Numbered from the stretch's first letter, positions 21,039 through 32,130 are shown. The stretch is 64,000 nucleotides of DNA from Darksidea phi (GCA_030770425.1 JASJFT010000100.1:1-64000); one strand, 5' to 3'. The notes: generated from the letters alone by a model not told the origin. Numbers and translations: made by a program.

Positions 21039-21522
21039 TTAGGGAGACTTTTCCATTGTGCGTGTGAGGTGCACGCTGCCTGCCGGCGCGACCCGGCCGT
21101 CTCGGAGCTTGGCCCGCACCCTTCCGGTCCTAGGGTTGTAACATCTAAGTAGATAAAAGATTCTTTAAGCTTTAGTAATTTTAGAGCTTTAAAAGCTACG
21201 TTACCTACTATAGTAGTTAAGATAGAGCGCGTAGAAGTTTGGATAAAAAATGGTATTTACGGGCGCTAGAGTAGGGACGTGCGCCAGGTGGTGGCACATG
21301 ATAAGCAAAATTATCCTCGGCTCAACTTCGGCTCAAGCTTTCGTTTATGTCCTTCGCCTGATTCTGATCTCCCCCCGCAACTGCTCTCTCCACCGTACTC
21401 ATTTCCAATTTCAAAGCTAACGTCTATTCCGGAGATCAAGCAAATGTTCTTTGCGCCATAGGTATACAAGCGAACACCCCCCAGCCTTTCGACCGTACAC
21501 AAGGCTGACTACTGACTAGGTC

Positions 21523-22248
21523 ATGACGAGCCTGAGGGATCAGTATTGGTTAGGATATCGGATTCATGAGGCTCTACAACCTCTAACCGATAAGATCTGG
21601 TCGAATTTCATGGCATATGCTGGCAATTGGGAGCTATGGGCGCAATTCGAAACCGCCTATTCGATGTCGAAGGCCATAAGAGGCTTGAATGATATTGCCG
21701 TCTGTGCAGGCGATCATTCTACCATATCTACAACATTCGATCGAGAGGAGAAATATGTTAAGGACCGCTGCGGCGACTCCATCAACAACCAAATCGCCGA
21801 TTTCAGTATATGCGCGTCTCGCGATGAGTATAGAGAGCTGCATTTCGTGGAGCTAAAGTGCCAAAGCTCTAAGGAGAATGATACGACTTTCGTAAAAAGA
21901 GTCGAACGAGATATTGAAAAGGTCAAAAACATGAGATTGGAAGGCCTTCACGAAGAAATGACCAAACTTTCGCTTTGGGTGATAGCCATAAGTGTTACAA
22001 AAGATGGCGGCCAAGAATTCGATCAGAAAATGTTTACTGCGGCCAGCTCAAGGGGAATCCAGTGGCATGTACTCGAACTATTTCGTTGCTACCTAGCCAT
22101 TCGTCGAGATGATGTACTTGAAATTCTTGGGCAAGATGCTGAGGCGAATCCTCCAAACGGTGCATTCTATTTAGGAGTGATCAAGATCTGGATCTGGAAG
22201 GAGGATGTGCGTGGGGGGTACATAAAATCTGTCTTGACCTTCCCGTAG
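21523..22248 (+). CDS. Orphan protein with PD-(D/E)XK nuclease-like core (241 aa)
   Basis: One uninterrupted exon. Residues 88-112 read NNQIADFSI ... LHFVELKCQ: Asp93 at the end of one strand, then Glu110-Leu-Lys112 in the next, separated by 16 residues. An amphipathic helix with basic residues (FVKRVERDIEKVKNM, 123-137) follows, and then a hydrophobic strand (LWVIAISVT, 151-159). This helix-strand-strand-helix-strand order with D...ExK is the hallmark of the PD-(D/E)XK superfamily, whose members cleave DNA or, in fungi and oomycetes, appear in Crinkler-like modules. No signal peptide or membrane segment is seen. It stands alone between two HET fragments. The codon range is ordinary and the frame is intact, so I treat it as a gene, but the fold call rests on motif reading alone. 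Confidence 0.65.
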   Translation: MTSLRDQYWLGYRIHEALQPLTDKIWSNFMAYAGNWELWAQFETAYSMSKAIRGLNDIAVCAGDHSTISTTFDREEKYVKDRCGDSINNQIADFSICASRDEYRELHFVELKCQSSKENDTTFVKRVERDIEKVKNMRLEGLHEEMTKLSLWVIAISVTKDGGQEFDQKMFTAASSRGIQWHVLELFRCYLAIRRDDVLEILGQDAEANPPNGAFYLGVIKIWIWKEDVRGGYIKSVLTFP

Positions 22249-22527
22249 CATCTGCCAATATAGATCGTAGTTTTTGGCGTGACGAAACCAAACACACCTC
22301 CATTAGCACTACTATTGATCAAGCCAGCTCGTGTTCAGGCATGAGCCTGTTGGATTTGCTCAGCCGCCGCATAATGAGGGCGGGTTCTCGGGTTAGAGCG
22401 CTGGTCAAGGATTCTCAGATGGAAAAGGTAGACAGGAAGAAATATTAATACGTTTGTATTGAAAAGCTATGTACATTCTGCCGCCATTTTCGGTGGCATA
22501 TGCCACCCTTTTCGTAGGGTGTTGTCA

Positions 22528-22788
22528 TCAGTGGTGAGTCTGTACGATGCAACAGCTGTCCACCCAGAAGTATCGTAGCCCATCTCTAGCCGCTTGATTG
22601 CCGCAGAATTTAATCTTCTTAAATCCAGCGTTACCTTGGCCTAAACCTTCGGCCATATCTTCAAAGGTGACCTCTTGGCTCTCATCTCCCCATGTGTGCG
22701 AGAGGATGGCATATTGAGGGATCGTATCGCCGAGCAACTGCTGCGTCAGGCGGAAGTCCCCGTTTGGTAAGAGTTCTAAAAGACGCAT
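22528..22788 (-). pseudogene. Truncated HET domain protein (N-terminal third)
   Basis: From ATG 22788 the product begins MRLLELLPNGDFRLTQQLLG, then YAILSHTWGDESQEVTFEDM, KIKFCGNQAARDGLRYFWVD and SCCI. That is the canonical start of a HET protein up to the WVDxCCID motif. Similarity ends exactly there, with five unrelated residues and a stop. About 85 residues remain of a domain usually about 150 long within proteins of 500 or more. A palindrome (gggtggcatatgccacc) lies at the break, near 22495. The start is well preserved, so a short truncated product could in principle still be made. Confidence 0.7.
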
Positions 22789-22800
22789 TGTTTTAGGCAA

Positions 22801-23564
22801 GGGATCACGAGGCTTTGGAGGGCAGTCCGTCGAAAGTGGTTCGAACTCGACTGCAACCGCGAAGTGGAGAGGTGCGTGAGTGCCTTTCGTGTTAGGACTT
22901 AGCGGTAGGATAGCCCGATGGAATCAGCAAGAGGAGTGAGCATCTAGAAAGCCTTGTCTCCTGCTAGGTTTCTATTTAGCTGCGTTTGAGCGGACAAGAC
23001 TGAAAGTGCCGTCCTGAAGCCGAATGGGTATGTCCCAGCGAAGATCACAAAAACATACTAGGCAATCTTAGCGCAGAGAGGGCGACGTCTTGTTTGGCGA
23101 TGGCTACGCGGAGAAGAAAACCGTCTAAGAAGGCAACGCAACAATGCGGAAGCTAAAAAAGGGGAGGTCGTGCACCAGCATACGCTTCATAACATGTTCT
23201 GCTCTGAAGCGAAGCGGAATAGCCATTTCCCAAGACCTGATCCTGCCCTAGCGCCTGGAACCTCGCTGAGAATAATGCCTCCCCAGCCTACGAGGTATCT
23301 CAGAAGCAGTATATATCCGATTGTTCTTCTCTACTCAAGTTCTCATAACAGTACGTGCATGCGTAAGTAACGTACGAGATGCCTGAAAGTTCGTTAGCGT
23401 CAAATTCCCACACTTCATCCCCAAACCCAAGTACACGATGACCCCTCAATACACCTTCATTCCAACCCGATTAAAGCCTCATATCTAACCCCTCCTCAAA
23501 CGCAAAAGCACCCTCCTATCCAACAACCTCGCCCCAACCTCACAGACAACGTCATGAATCTTAC
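22801..23564. other. No gene recognised
   Basis: No supported coding region or repeat was seen. Confidence 0.4.
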
Positions 23565-24091
23565 TTATGCCCCAGGCTCCGAAGCCACAGGAGAAAGGTC
23601 CAAATCCCCTACAAAATCATTACCGCCCACCTGCAACGGCCCGCCGTACCTGCAAAACTCATAATTATCATGTGTTACAGAGATGAGGCATATATCGGCG
23701 AATGGCTCAGTGTGCATGAGTGGGCGTCTTTCGGGGTGCTTGGTGAAGCGAGAGTAGAATGTGAGGGTGGTGTTTGCTAGTTCAGGTAGGGGCTAGTAGA
23801 AAGTGCCTTGGGGGTAGAAGAAGAGACGGGTGTCATGATAGCTTGGGCGATGTGTTAGTGGTGGTAGTGGTGGAAGGGAGATGGGGAGATGTGCGAACCT
23901 GATTGGTGGGCGGGGGGCTATGGCGAAGAGTTGGTTCTTTGCTTTTACGCGCGTGAAGTACCATGCATTGTTGCCCGGGGCTTTCTCGTGGCTGCGGTCT
24001 AAGATTGTTTGAGTGTTCTCGCCGGGCAGGAAGCGGGTGAGGGCTGTTGGAATTTGCGTTGGTGAGGCGCGCTGGGAAATTAAGGGGTCCT
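23565..24091 (-). pseudogene. Unknown gene relic with an internal TAG
   Basis: On the minus strand a coding-like segment (TRFLPGENTQTILDRSHEKA, then NNAWYFTRVKAKNQLFAIAP) seems to splice (gttcgc ... cccaag, about 100 bp) to LSYHDTRLFFYPQGTFY, then a TAG at 23793-23795, then LPELANTTLTFYSRFTKHPE and FADICLISVTHDNYEFCRYG. It ends at TAA 23565-23567. The wording is clearly protein-like on both sides of the TAG, and the 5' end fades into anonymous DNA. I do not recognise the family. Confidence 0.45.
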
Positions 24092-24344
24092 CGGACCTCC
24101 TGCTAATAATCTGTTTATTAAAGGCGATGAAAACAATGCAAGATCTATTTAGCTCTTAGTAGTAAATGTTGAATGATGCATACGGACTGATGTTATATGT
24201 GGCTGATCCCTGCTAACAACCCCGCAGTCTCTACCCCGCCCTACACCCACCCACTACGATGAGATCACACCACGCAGCCGTGGTTCATAATCCGTCGTCT
24301 CACCTCATCCCAAGCACCATTCTTAATTCCCCAAACAACCTCCA

Positions 24345-25176
24345 ATGGCAGCAACAATCCCCGCCAATCAAGAAACGAACAACGCACGCTTCAACGTCGA
24401 AGCCGCAGAATGGGACCAGAACAAAAAGCACGTAGAGAGCTGCGAAAAAGCATTTGAGGCTATAGAGCGCTATGTACCAGCCTTTGCGGATGGGAGCTCG
24501 AAAAGTAAACCTCTACTATGAGACACACTGTGAGTATTCATGCCATTCAGTACTAACTGGTTCATTAGACCTCGATGTTCTGGAAATAGGCTGCGGCACC
24601 GGCCTCCTTTCCTTCCGTCTGGCCCCACATGTGCGCTCCCTCGTGGGCGTGGATACGTCATCCGGCATGCTAGAAGCCTTCGACAAGAAGGTAGCCAGTT
24701 TGCCGGATCCTGCAAAAGCGAACCTTGCGGCAGTAAATGTACTAGTACAAGACGCTGATGACGTGCATGTCCAAGGCGCAGCCGCCGCTCTTGCAACGCG
24801 ACGCGGAGAATCTGGACATGACCTGCCCTACCGTTTCGACCTCATCGTCTCCCACCTCACACTGCACCATATCCCCAGCCTCCCAGACATTATAGCAACG
24901 TTGCACAAATGCCTCCGGCCCGGCGGTATGATAGCGTTGACGGACTATGAGGACTACGGGCCCGATGCGATTCAATTCCATCCCGTGGCTAAGCGCGAGG
25001 GCGTCGAGAGACATGGAGTCAAAAAAGCGGAGATCGAGGAGGTGATTGACGGGGTAGGGTTTAACGAGGTGAGGGTTGAACGGGCTTGGGTGATGAGGAA
25101 AGAGGTCGAGGCTGAAGAGGGGAAGCCGGCGAGAGAAATGGAGTTTCCATTCTTGATATGTTTGGCCAAGCGGTAG
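24345..25176 (+). CDS. Class I SAM-dependent methyltransferase (255 aa)
   Basis: Exons 24345-24504 and 24569-25176 join over a 64-bp intron (gtaaac, tactaac, ttag). The motif order is typical: motif I VLEIGCGTGLLSF (after residue 55), motif II VGVDTSSGML with the acidic ribose-binding Asp, a motif around VQDADDV, then LIVSHLTLHHIPSL and the post-III KCLRPGGMIALTDYEDYG. This is the UbiE/Methyltransf_11/25 fold for small-molecule methylation in the cytosol. The acceptor cannot be told from sequence. The gene is tail to tail with the Irc6 gene, only 27 bp apart, so their 3' UTRs must overlap. Confidence 0.85.
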
Positions 25177-25203
25177 CGTGGTGGAGTTGGGTATCGTAGT
25201 AGC

Positions 25204-26150
25204 TCAAAAGTCTTTCATTAGATCGTTGACGGCTTTGGCGGCGAAGCGTTTGCGGTCGGCTGGGGGCATGGATTCGCTTGTTTCTATTCAGAGTCAGGAA
25301 ATTTTGTGTATGAAACAGTAAAGGGATGAATACCTTTGAGAGCAACCATCCTCCGCATTAAGCTCTCCAACTCTTCGACTTGTGTCTCCTCACCCTCTTC
25401 CATCCCGTTAACCGCACTCTTCATTCCAAACAACTCGGCTCCCATCTCCCTCTCCTCTGCATCAAGCCCCTCACCATCTCCAAACTCTCCAAACTCATCT
25501 TCGTCGAAATCCAGGCCTCCATCGCCCGCGCCACCCTCCCATTCGTTCGCCTGAAGCGACTCCTCAACCCTCTTCAAACCCATCTCCTCGCCAAACTCGT
25601 TCTTCCCCTTCTTCTCGCTATCCACGAACTCAAACCCGTATTCCATACACATCTCTTCCCACTCCTCTGCCTCCTTCTCCAAATATGGCGTAGTGCTCTG
25701 TGGCATGGCAACAGCTAGACACACCATTTCTCCGCCATATCCGCACGCCTTCTCGATCACATCGGCGATAGCTTGTAGTGCCTCCTTCACATTCTCGACG
25801 TCCTTTTCCGTGACGGGCTTCTTGAAGCAGTATATCCACGCACCCAGGGCGGTAACGACTTCGCGCGCTTCAGGCTTTGTAAACTCGGCGCGCCATTCGG
25901 GGACGGAGGGAATCTCGTCGATCCATATAGGAAGTGTAGCGGTGTAGTACTTTGTGGTGAGGTGCCATTCGTGGGAGAGGCCGGCGGTAGTGTCGGAGAC
26001 GAGGGCGGGCGCGGATCCTGTGAGGTCTAATAGCGAGTCGGTGGCGGTTTATTATGGGGAAAGAAAGGACAGCGTACCTTTCAATAAAGAAAGCACGCCG
26101 GCATCAGGCGCGCCGAGGGCGAGTATGCGACGTGGATTTCGAATCTCCAT
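25204..26150 (-). CDS. IRC6: Irc6/AAGAB (p34) family adaptin-binding protein
   Basis: Exons 26078-26150, 25334-26026 and 25204-25283 give 281 residues. The start MEIRNPRRILALGAPDAGVL and the following LTGSAPALVSDTTAGLSHEW are the Ras-like N-terminal half typical of fungal Irc6. EFTKPEAREVVTALGAWIYC continues it. A long acidic, glycine-rich segment (FDEDEFGEFGDG) follows, and the C-terminal helix reads VEELESLMRRMVALK, then MPPADRKRFAAKAVNDLMKD, matching the AAGAB C-terminal element. The family helps clathrin adaptor (AP-1/AP-2) assembly in the cytosol. All splice sites are canonical. It converges with the methyltransferase gene. Confidence 0.85.
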
Positions 26151-27078
26151 GGTGGGTTATGTGGTCGAAGACATGACGCTGCGGAGTTATCGGAGGTCTT
26201 GGCCTTTCATTGTGGGGTATCGTTAGCCCCTGTCGAACTTCATTCCCCGAGTACGTCGCCCCGTGTCAGTACAAATACGGTGTCATAAAATGCTACACGT
26301 TCAAAAATTTGCACATCGATAGATCATTCTGAAATTTGAATGTGGCCGCTTTCAAAACTCTACGCTGGCCAACAATGGGCGGTGCGGTTGAAATTTCTGA
26401 ATTATTCTCTCGGTCTGAAAGATCATAGCTTGAGGGTATCCTATCTTGGAGCCTCGTACCTTTCACCATGCATGTCCCAATATAGCCCGGCGCATTCCAG
26501 ATGCCTGGATAAGGCTATTCACTGCTTCATAAGCCGTCCACATATACTATGTAATGGTGTAAGCTATGCACGACTGACTACCTTCGGATTGGTTTGAGGT
26601 CTGGACTTTTTGTCGCACATTCGAACGCGGGGGTAGCCAGCTATTCAATCAAATAAGAGGAGAAATACTCGGACCCCGGCGTCTGTAGCATTCACTAGAT
26701 CCACTTGTGCATCTCTCGATTGGCTAATGGCAATTCTCCTCTGACTCGATGCGCAACCCGAGAATTTGAGCCGTACACATAGCCATGCCCATCATTTTGG
26801 AAGCTGACGCCTGGAAAGCGGCGTTGAGGAGAAATATGATTGACAAGATCCGGCATTGCAGTGTTCTAATGGTAGGGCTTTCCATTTCAGCAGCTAACAG
26901 CGTCTGCCTACAATAGTAATACCAAAGCCTTGCAATATTCGTATCGTCGATACCAATGACAACATGGTCTGAGGCAGCAGGGTGTTGCTCTGCCTGATCT
27001 AGTCATTCCACAAAGACGGAAACCCTGCGCAGCCCCCCACGATGGAGGCAGGATCATGTTTACGGCGTAGATTCCTTG
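26151..27078. other. No gene recognised
   Basis: Promoter of Irc6 at the left. The rest shows no supported coding region. Confidence 0.4.
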
Positions 27079-27450
27079 TTAGTCACGATTGGTGGCACTG
27101 GAATCCTCTAGCTCCTTCTCTAGCTCTTCGACCTTTTGCAGGAGCTTCGCGATTTCCTTCTTGGGGCCTACGGGCGTTCGCATCTTATGCTGACCAATAA
27201 TTGCGCTAGACCCTTTCTAGTACGCCAACCCCACATGATTCTCACCGCCCTGCGCCGCAAGTTCCTTGCAGAATGAACGCATGACATTTCCTTCGAGATG
27301 AGATGCTATGACTCTGCTTGGCAGGCGTCTCCAGCAAGCACTGCCTCTTTCGCTGAATGAAAAAGTAGGGACACAGCAAAGTTGCGGCTCACGTTCTTCT
27401 CGGCGGAAAACAAGAGAAATGCAGTCGGCAAGTCTCAGACTTAATGGCAT
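27079..27450 (-). pseudogene. Coding-like 3' end of an unknown gene with an internal TAG
   Basis: The last 34 codons (MRTPVGPKKEIAKLLQKVEE, then LEKELEDSSATNRD) form a short coiled coil and look coding. In the same frame upstream one reads RSFCKELAAQGGENHVGLAY, then TAG (27217-27219), then KGSSAIIGQHK. If the TAG was once CAG the frame would be continuous. The 5' part is not recognisable. It is possibly a RIP-inactivated gene or the tail of one. Confidence 0.4.
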
Positions 27451-27816
27451 TGGTATTTGATGCTACAGACTGCTGCATGAATACATTCGCCAAGATAGCC
27501 TGAGTTGCCATACTGTGTAGATTCCGATGTTATGTGGCGCAGTTAGAACTTATGAGTACGGCGTCTATTCTTGGCACTCAGCTTACATGAAGAAAAACTT
27601 GGATGACAGCGGCACGGCCCATCACGAGCTCTGCAAATAGTTACAGATGGGTAAAGATGTGGACACTGGGTAATCGAAATGCCTTCCGTTTCCGAGACAT
27701 TCTTGTCGTGCCTGGGTATAAGAGAACATTGGAGACGGCGCCCATCGTACTTCACCCCAAATACGAGATACCTTCGATTATCAACCTTGAAGAATTCTGT
27801 CCGATATACCCTAAAA

Positions 27817-28857
27817 ATGGCGTTCCTGAATGGCTCCAATGTTTCTGGTGCAACCGTCGAAGGTACGTCGATTTCTTCATCTCATCTTGCGTACTGCTGA
27901 GGAACGATTTAGATCCAGCGTTAATCGACCCAAGAACACGTTTCAGCGACTTGAAGCTAGAGCTTCCTCCTCAAGCCACTCCAGTGTTGCAAAGAAGCTT
28001 CCCTACCAAGCCCGATTGTGGAGAAACTAGCTACAAAGGCAATGGGCGTCTGACCGGCCGCCACGCTCTGATCACTGGTGGAGATTCAGGCATCGGGCGC
28101 GCAGTCGCTATTGCGATGGCGCGTGAGGGTGCGCGGGTAGCGATCAACTACCTTCCTGCGGAAGAGCCGGATGCACAAGATGTTGCAGATCTGCTCGCCA
28201 AGGAGGGCATCGAGATCACGCGTATTCCTGGCGATCTCTTGGATGAAGAGTTTTGCAGCAATTTGGTACTGAGGGCAGAGAGAGCTTTGGGAGGCCTTGA
28301 CATTCTAGTCAATAATGCAGGGTCCGTTAACCACTGTATACCTTGCGACTTCGCTTGTTGACACATCGGACAGGAGGATTGGTGATGCCAACCCGGACAT
28401 CACCGCCTACACCACCGAGCAGTGGGATACGATTTTCCGCACCAATGTCTACGCTGGCTTCTTTCTTACGCGCGCCGCCGTCCCCAAGATGCCACCCGGG
28501 TCTTCTATCATTTGGACAGTGTCCGACGACGTCTTTAACCCCACGAGTGCTACTCACGATTACTCTGCGACCAAAGGCGCCATTGCCAGTTTAGTCCAGA
28601 CTCTCGGCATCTCTCTGGCAAGCAAAGGCATTCGAGTGAATGGCGTGGCACCAGGTCCCACATATACGCCGATTCTTGTTCAAACGGGCTTGACGACGGA
28701 GCAGCTGAATGCGTACGCTCAGATACTCCCGTTACGCCGCCCGGCACAGCCAGTTGAGATGGCGCCACTCTATGTGAACTTTGCCGATAAGAATGTAACG
28801 AATTTGAGCGGTGGTATCTTGCAGAATAACGGGGCAGCCGGAGGTTACGTTTTCTAG
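27817..28857 (+). CDS. NAD(P)-dependent short-chain dehydrogenase, YghA/c-type (312 aa)
   Basis: Three exons: 27817-27862, 27913-28321 and 28374-28857. After an N-terminal extension with an SFPTKPDCGETSYKGNGRL stretch comes the cofactor motif TGGDSGIGRA, then LGGLDILVNNAG. The catalytic residues are Ser202, Tyr215 and Lys219 (DYSATKGA), followed by VNGVAPGPTYTPI. The N-terminal extension and TGGDSGIG are typical of the bacterial YghA/fungal oxidoreductase branch of classical SDRs. Substrate unknown. The gene is intact, in contrast to the broken SDR at 0.4-1.8 kb, to which it is only distantly similar. Confidence 0.85.
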
Positions 28858-29040
28858 AAATGTTTGGTTTCATACAATACCAAAACTACTTTTTAATTCA
28901 TATAGAGGAGTACTTGGAATCAGTGTTAGTAAAATACACGTCTTTTTCTACGGGGTGCTCATCTTAAGAGGGCGGCGGGAAACCACCCTTTGTGTAGACC
29001 GTGAATCATCCCGTCATGTCTTCGCCAGTCCGTCCAATTC

Positions 29041-29538
29041 TTAGCGTCCGCCCCTTGTTCCTCTCGCCCTGTTGACCGTAGCCCGACCGCGCGCAAGACC
29101 AACACCTCTGCCCCTGGTACCTCGAGATCGAAACATGGGCGCGTTCCTGCCACACAGTCAGTATCTCTTCGCAGCTCTACGAATCTGAGCGGCGTGCCTC
29201 AACATGTCTGGAACAACGAAGTAGCGAACGTGCGAGCCACGGATGTAGACTTGTTCGAGATGCGCTACGCGACCATCACGGGCGGTAACTGTGATGTCCT
29301 TGAGCTGCACGTTCATGTTGTCCTCGGCTAGTAAAGTTAGCGGCTGCACTTGATTGTGCGCATCGGGCATTTCACACCTTCTATGAGCTTTCCGCGGTAG
29401 ACCTCGCCGGACGTTATCTCAAGTGTGATAATATGTCCCTGGTGCGCAAGTTAGCAACCCCACTAACAGTATAGCTGCACCCAGACGTACGGCTGCCTCG
29501 TTGAGGAGCTTAATTGGGATGCCGATTGTGCTCGTCAT
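29041..29538 (-). CDS. SMD3: Small nuclear ribonucleoprotein SmD3
   Basis: Four exons: 29491-29538, 29378-29438, 29198-29327 and 29041-29146, giving 114 residues. [15 protein letters not shown], then [20 protein letters not shown] (Sm1) and [18 protein letters not shown], then [18 protein letters not shown] (Sm2) are near-invariant SmD3 sequence. The tail has the RG-rich [16 protein letters not shown] methylation region. The protein is part of the heptameric Sm ring of spliceosomal snRNPs. The last intron (29147-29197) must begin with GC (AG|GCACGC) to give PDMLRNAPMF. The nearest GT donor would delete Leu-Arg from a conserved block, so a GC-AG intron is the better reading. The gene is divergent from the Gep4 gene. 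Confidence 0.93.
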
Positions 29539-29908
29539 AATTGTAATAGAGCTTCAGTTGTCCGTATCGTATATAACCAGGAAATTTGGCAGTTGTGCGT
29601 GTTCTTGTTAGCCCCGAGGTGTTTGTGCGCCGGATCAGGTTGCGACAGCAGCTTGAAAAGCGGGGGACAGTAGGCGGGGCTGGGTTAAGAATGCTCTAGC
29701 GCAGAGCTCTGAATGATAGCGACGGGGCGTTTCGGTACGGTGAGGCGGGAGTGTTGACGAAGGCGTGCGGTTGTCGCGCAGTATCCGTGATGCGGACTTG
29801 CACAAGTGAACAATATTTCGAGGAGCTTGGGCCATCTGCTTGGCTTAGTCATCAGAGCCCCTACGATCGTTACACCTCCATCGCGTTTTCATCACTTCGA
29901 TCCCTCCG
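29539..29908. promoter_or_regulatory. Shared divergent promoter, SmD3 / Gep4
   Basis: This 370-bp gap separates two start codons that face away from each other, so it must carry both promoters. No specific element was identified. Confidence 0.5.
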
Positions 29909-30792
29909 ATGAATATCTCCGGGACCCTCAACGTTTTCCGGCTGATCAGGGATCCCACTCTGTGCCTGCCTCAGCATACCGTCTCCACCTTCAATCACCT
30001 GCCGGTACCTCTATCGAAAGCGTTTCCTAAAGAGGATGGTGGAAAGGGAGTGGATATCAGGGCGGTAGTGCTGGATAAGGACAACTGCTTTGCGATCCCG
30101 CATACTAATGAGATTCATAAGCCGTACAATGTAAGCGTCGCCCAATTCCTCACATTCTCTGTATGGCAACTTCTATCGTTTTTATGTCACGAGTTTCCAT
30201 CCGTCGAGTGTCAAGGAACATTAGTCGTATTCATGGTCTTGCTCTAATGGACACATCTTACGTTCATTTGTACTAAATTCTCCACAGGATAAATTCCAAG
30301 AGCTCCGACGGGCGTATCCCGGCTCCAAGCTACTCATAGTTTCCAACACAGCTGGAACAAACTCCGACAAGCACCTCGCCGAAGCCGCCATTCTGGAGAA
30401 GAACACTGGCGTCAAAGTACTTCAGCATTCGACGAAGAAGCCAGGATGTAAAGAAGAAGTCCTATCCTATTTCAAGCAGCAGTCCGACTCCGGCGTCACG
30501 CATCCCTCTCAGATTGCTGTGGTTGGCGACCGATTGTTCACAGATGTGATGATGGCGAATCTGATGGGTGGGTATGGGTTCTGGATCCAAGATGGCATCA
30601 TAGCAAGGAAGAGCTTTGTGAGTGATCATTATGTCCGCAATGTGGACAGTCATATGCGGGCCTTACTATTGTATCAAGTATTACGACAGGGCGCTGACCA
30701 CACTACAGTTTGCGCGGGCAGAAGACCGAATCTCAAGTTTCCTGTTGAGAAGGGGCTACAGCGCACCCAACCCAAAGAGCGAGTTTGAGTAA
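29909..30792 (+). CDS. GEP4: Mitochondrial phosphatidylglycerophosphatase Gep4
   Basis: Three exons (29909-30130, 30288-30617, 30709-30792) give 211 residues. MNISGTLNVF and the PTLCLPQHTVSTFNHLPV segment are typical Gep4 N-termini. HAD motifs follow: motif I VVLDKDNCF (Asp-x-Asp), motif II LLIVSNTAGT, motif III Lys in STKKPGC and motif IV VVGDRLFTD. The enzyme dephosphorylates phosphatidylglycerophosphate on the matrix side of the inner mitochondrial membrane, a step in cardiolipin synthesis. The C-terminus FLLRRGYSAPNP is conserved. Introns are canonical. Confidence 0.93.
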
Positions 30793-31447
30793 ACGCCGGC
30801 CAGGATTTCGTTTCCGTATACCCAGAATGGCATTTAGAAGAATGAGAAGTTTCGTCATCTCCACGCTTATATACTATAACAATACTGTATGCTCATGTAT
30901 CAAAACCACCGGCACAGAACCGGATTCTCTCAAATCACATTAAGCCTTTCCTCTATATTATGCGAACAATCTGCTATTCCCTGTTGACTAACTTCCGATG
31001 AACTTGCCCTCCGCGACTTTAGCTTACTGCTGCTATTTGCGGAACAGGTCTTCCACATTTGGTGGAGCGGACGGAAATTTCGGCCGTCCTGCGGACTGCC
31101 TTTTCTGGTAGCTTTTGAGGCGTAATACCACTAAGGGCTGTTTTTAAGGCTACTCTGTTGGACGTCGAAGAACGCCGTACGTTGAGCGCTACTGCCCATT
31201 TTTCGCCGCCGTTCTCTCACCAGACACATGGCGTTGCCTCCATCTCCCGCTCTGTTGTCGTCTTGCCTCGCCCCTTCCCCGCCACATGAAGCCTTCTACA
31301 ATCTCTAACCAATGTCGGCTACCTCTCTCCACACCACTATCAGCGTCGCGTTATCGAAGTATTGCGACTATTGATACAACCCCAAGAGAACGGCAGCAAG
31401 TGTGGCATTATATCACCTCGAACCGTGCTAATCATTGCAGGTCGGAA
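30793..31447. other. No gene recognised
   Basis: Gep4 3' side and the promoter of the first secreted protein. Nothing else was recognised. Confidence 0.4.
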
Positions 31448-32130
31448 ATGCGCGTCAAGATGTTTGCACTCCTCGCATCCGCCTTCGCGGGTGCAACGTC
31501 TACTCCGAAGCACAGCCAGGACGAAGACGTCGTGACTACCCTACGGGTCACGGAGTGGGTCAACGTATGGTTGGATCAAACGCGGCATATGCATACGCAT
31601 AGAATTTTCAGTCCAACGAAAATGGCCCTCCCGGCTCCGAAATCCATGCCACAATCCGGGCATGGGGTGTGCTATTTCGCTCCGACACTCACGCAACAGT
31701 GCGTCCATAACCCCACCTCGGGCAAGAAGGAGGTCGCCACTACGATACTAGTCGGGGACATACTCAATACCGCGCACGAAAAAGTATTACGTCAGGGCCC
31801 TATGCGAATGCTGAACAGCAGCTGGATTCCTATAACCATCCCTCTGGCTAAGGGCGCGCTGAAGGATGTTTTCAGGATGTATTATGTGTTCGACGCGGGG
31901 AAGGACTTGAAGAGGGGGCAAGTGGTGTTTCAGTATAACCAGACTTGTATCTGGTCTTGCGATGAGGTCAAGGAATGCGGAGGGTGCGGGTGGATGGGCT
32001 GGGTGCAACCAGAGCTGGATTGCGCGACGGCTTCGCTCGACGCACAGAGGGTATGCTACTTCTAATTGCTCACTAGATGATTCTGATTACTTAACAGGCT
32101 ACTTCGATGACCTGCTCTTTCGCCTGTTGA
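31448..32130 (+). CDS. Small secreted protein, family S member 1 (211 aa)
   Basis: Exons 31448-32050 and 32098-32130 are joined over a 47-bp intron (gtatgc ... acag). The start is placed at the ATG directly before the hydrophobic leader VKMFALLASAFAGATS. The core has GVCYFAPTLTQQCVHNP, then KDVFRMYYVFDAGKDL and a Cys-rich CDEVKECGGCGW stretch. The last exon encodes only ATSMTCSFAC, and without splicing the protein would end CYF instead. It pairs in tandem with the gene at 32713, sharing the CxFxxxLxQQCV motif, the DVF-M--VF-AGK block and the last-exon pattern. Function unknown; a role as a secreted effector or wall protein is an inference. Confidence 0.75.

Noticed and set aside
27603..27816. 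In-frame extension upstream of the SDR at 27817
   Set aside because: The real first exon is in another frame and joins at canonical splice sites; the extension reads through the intron.
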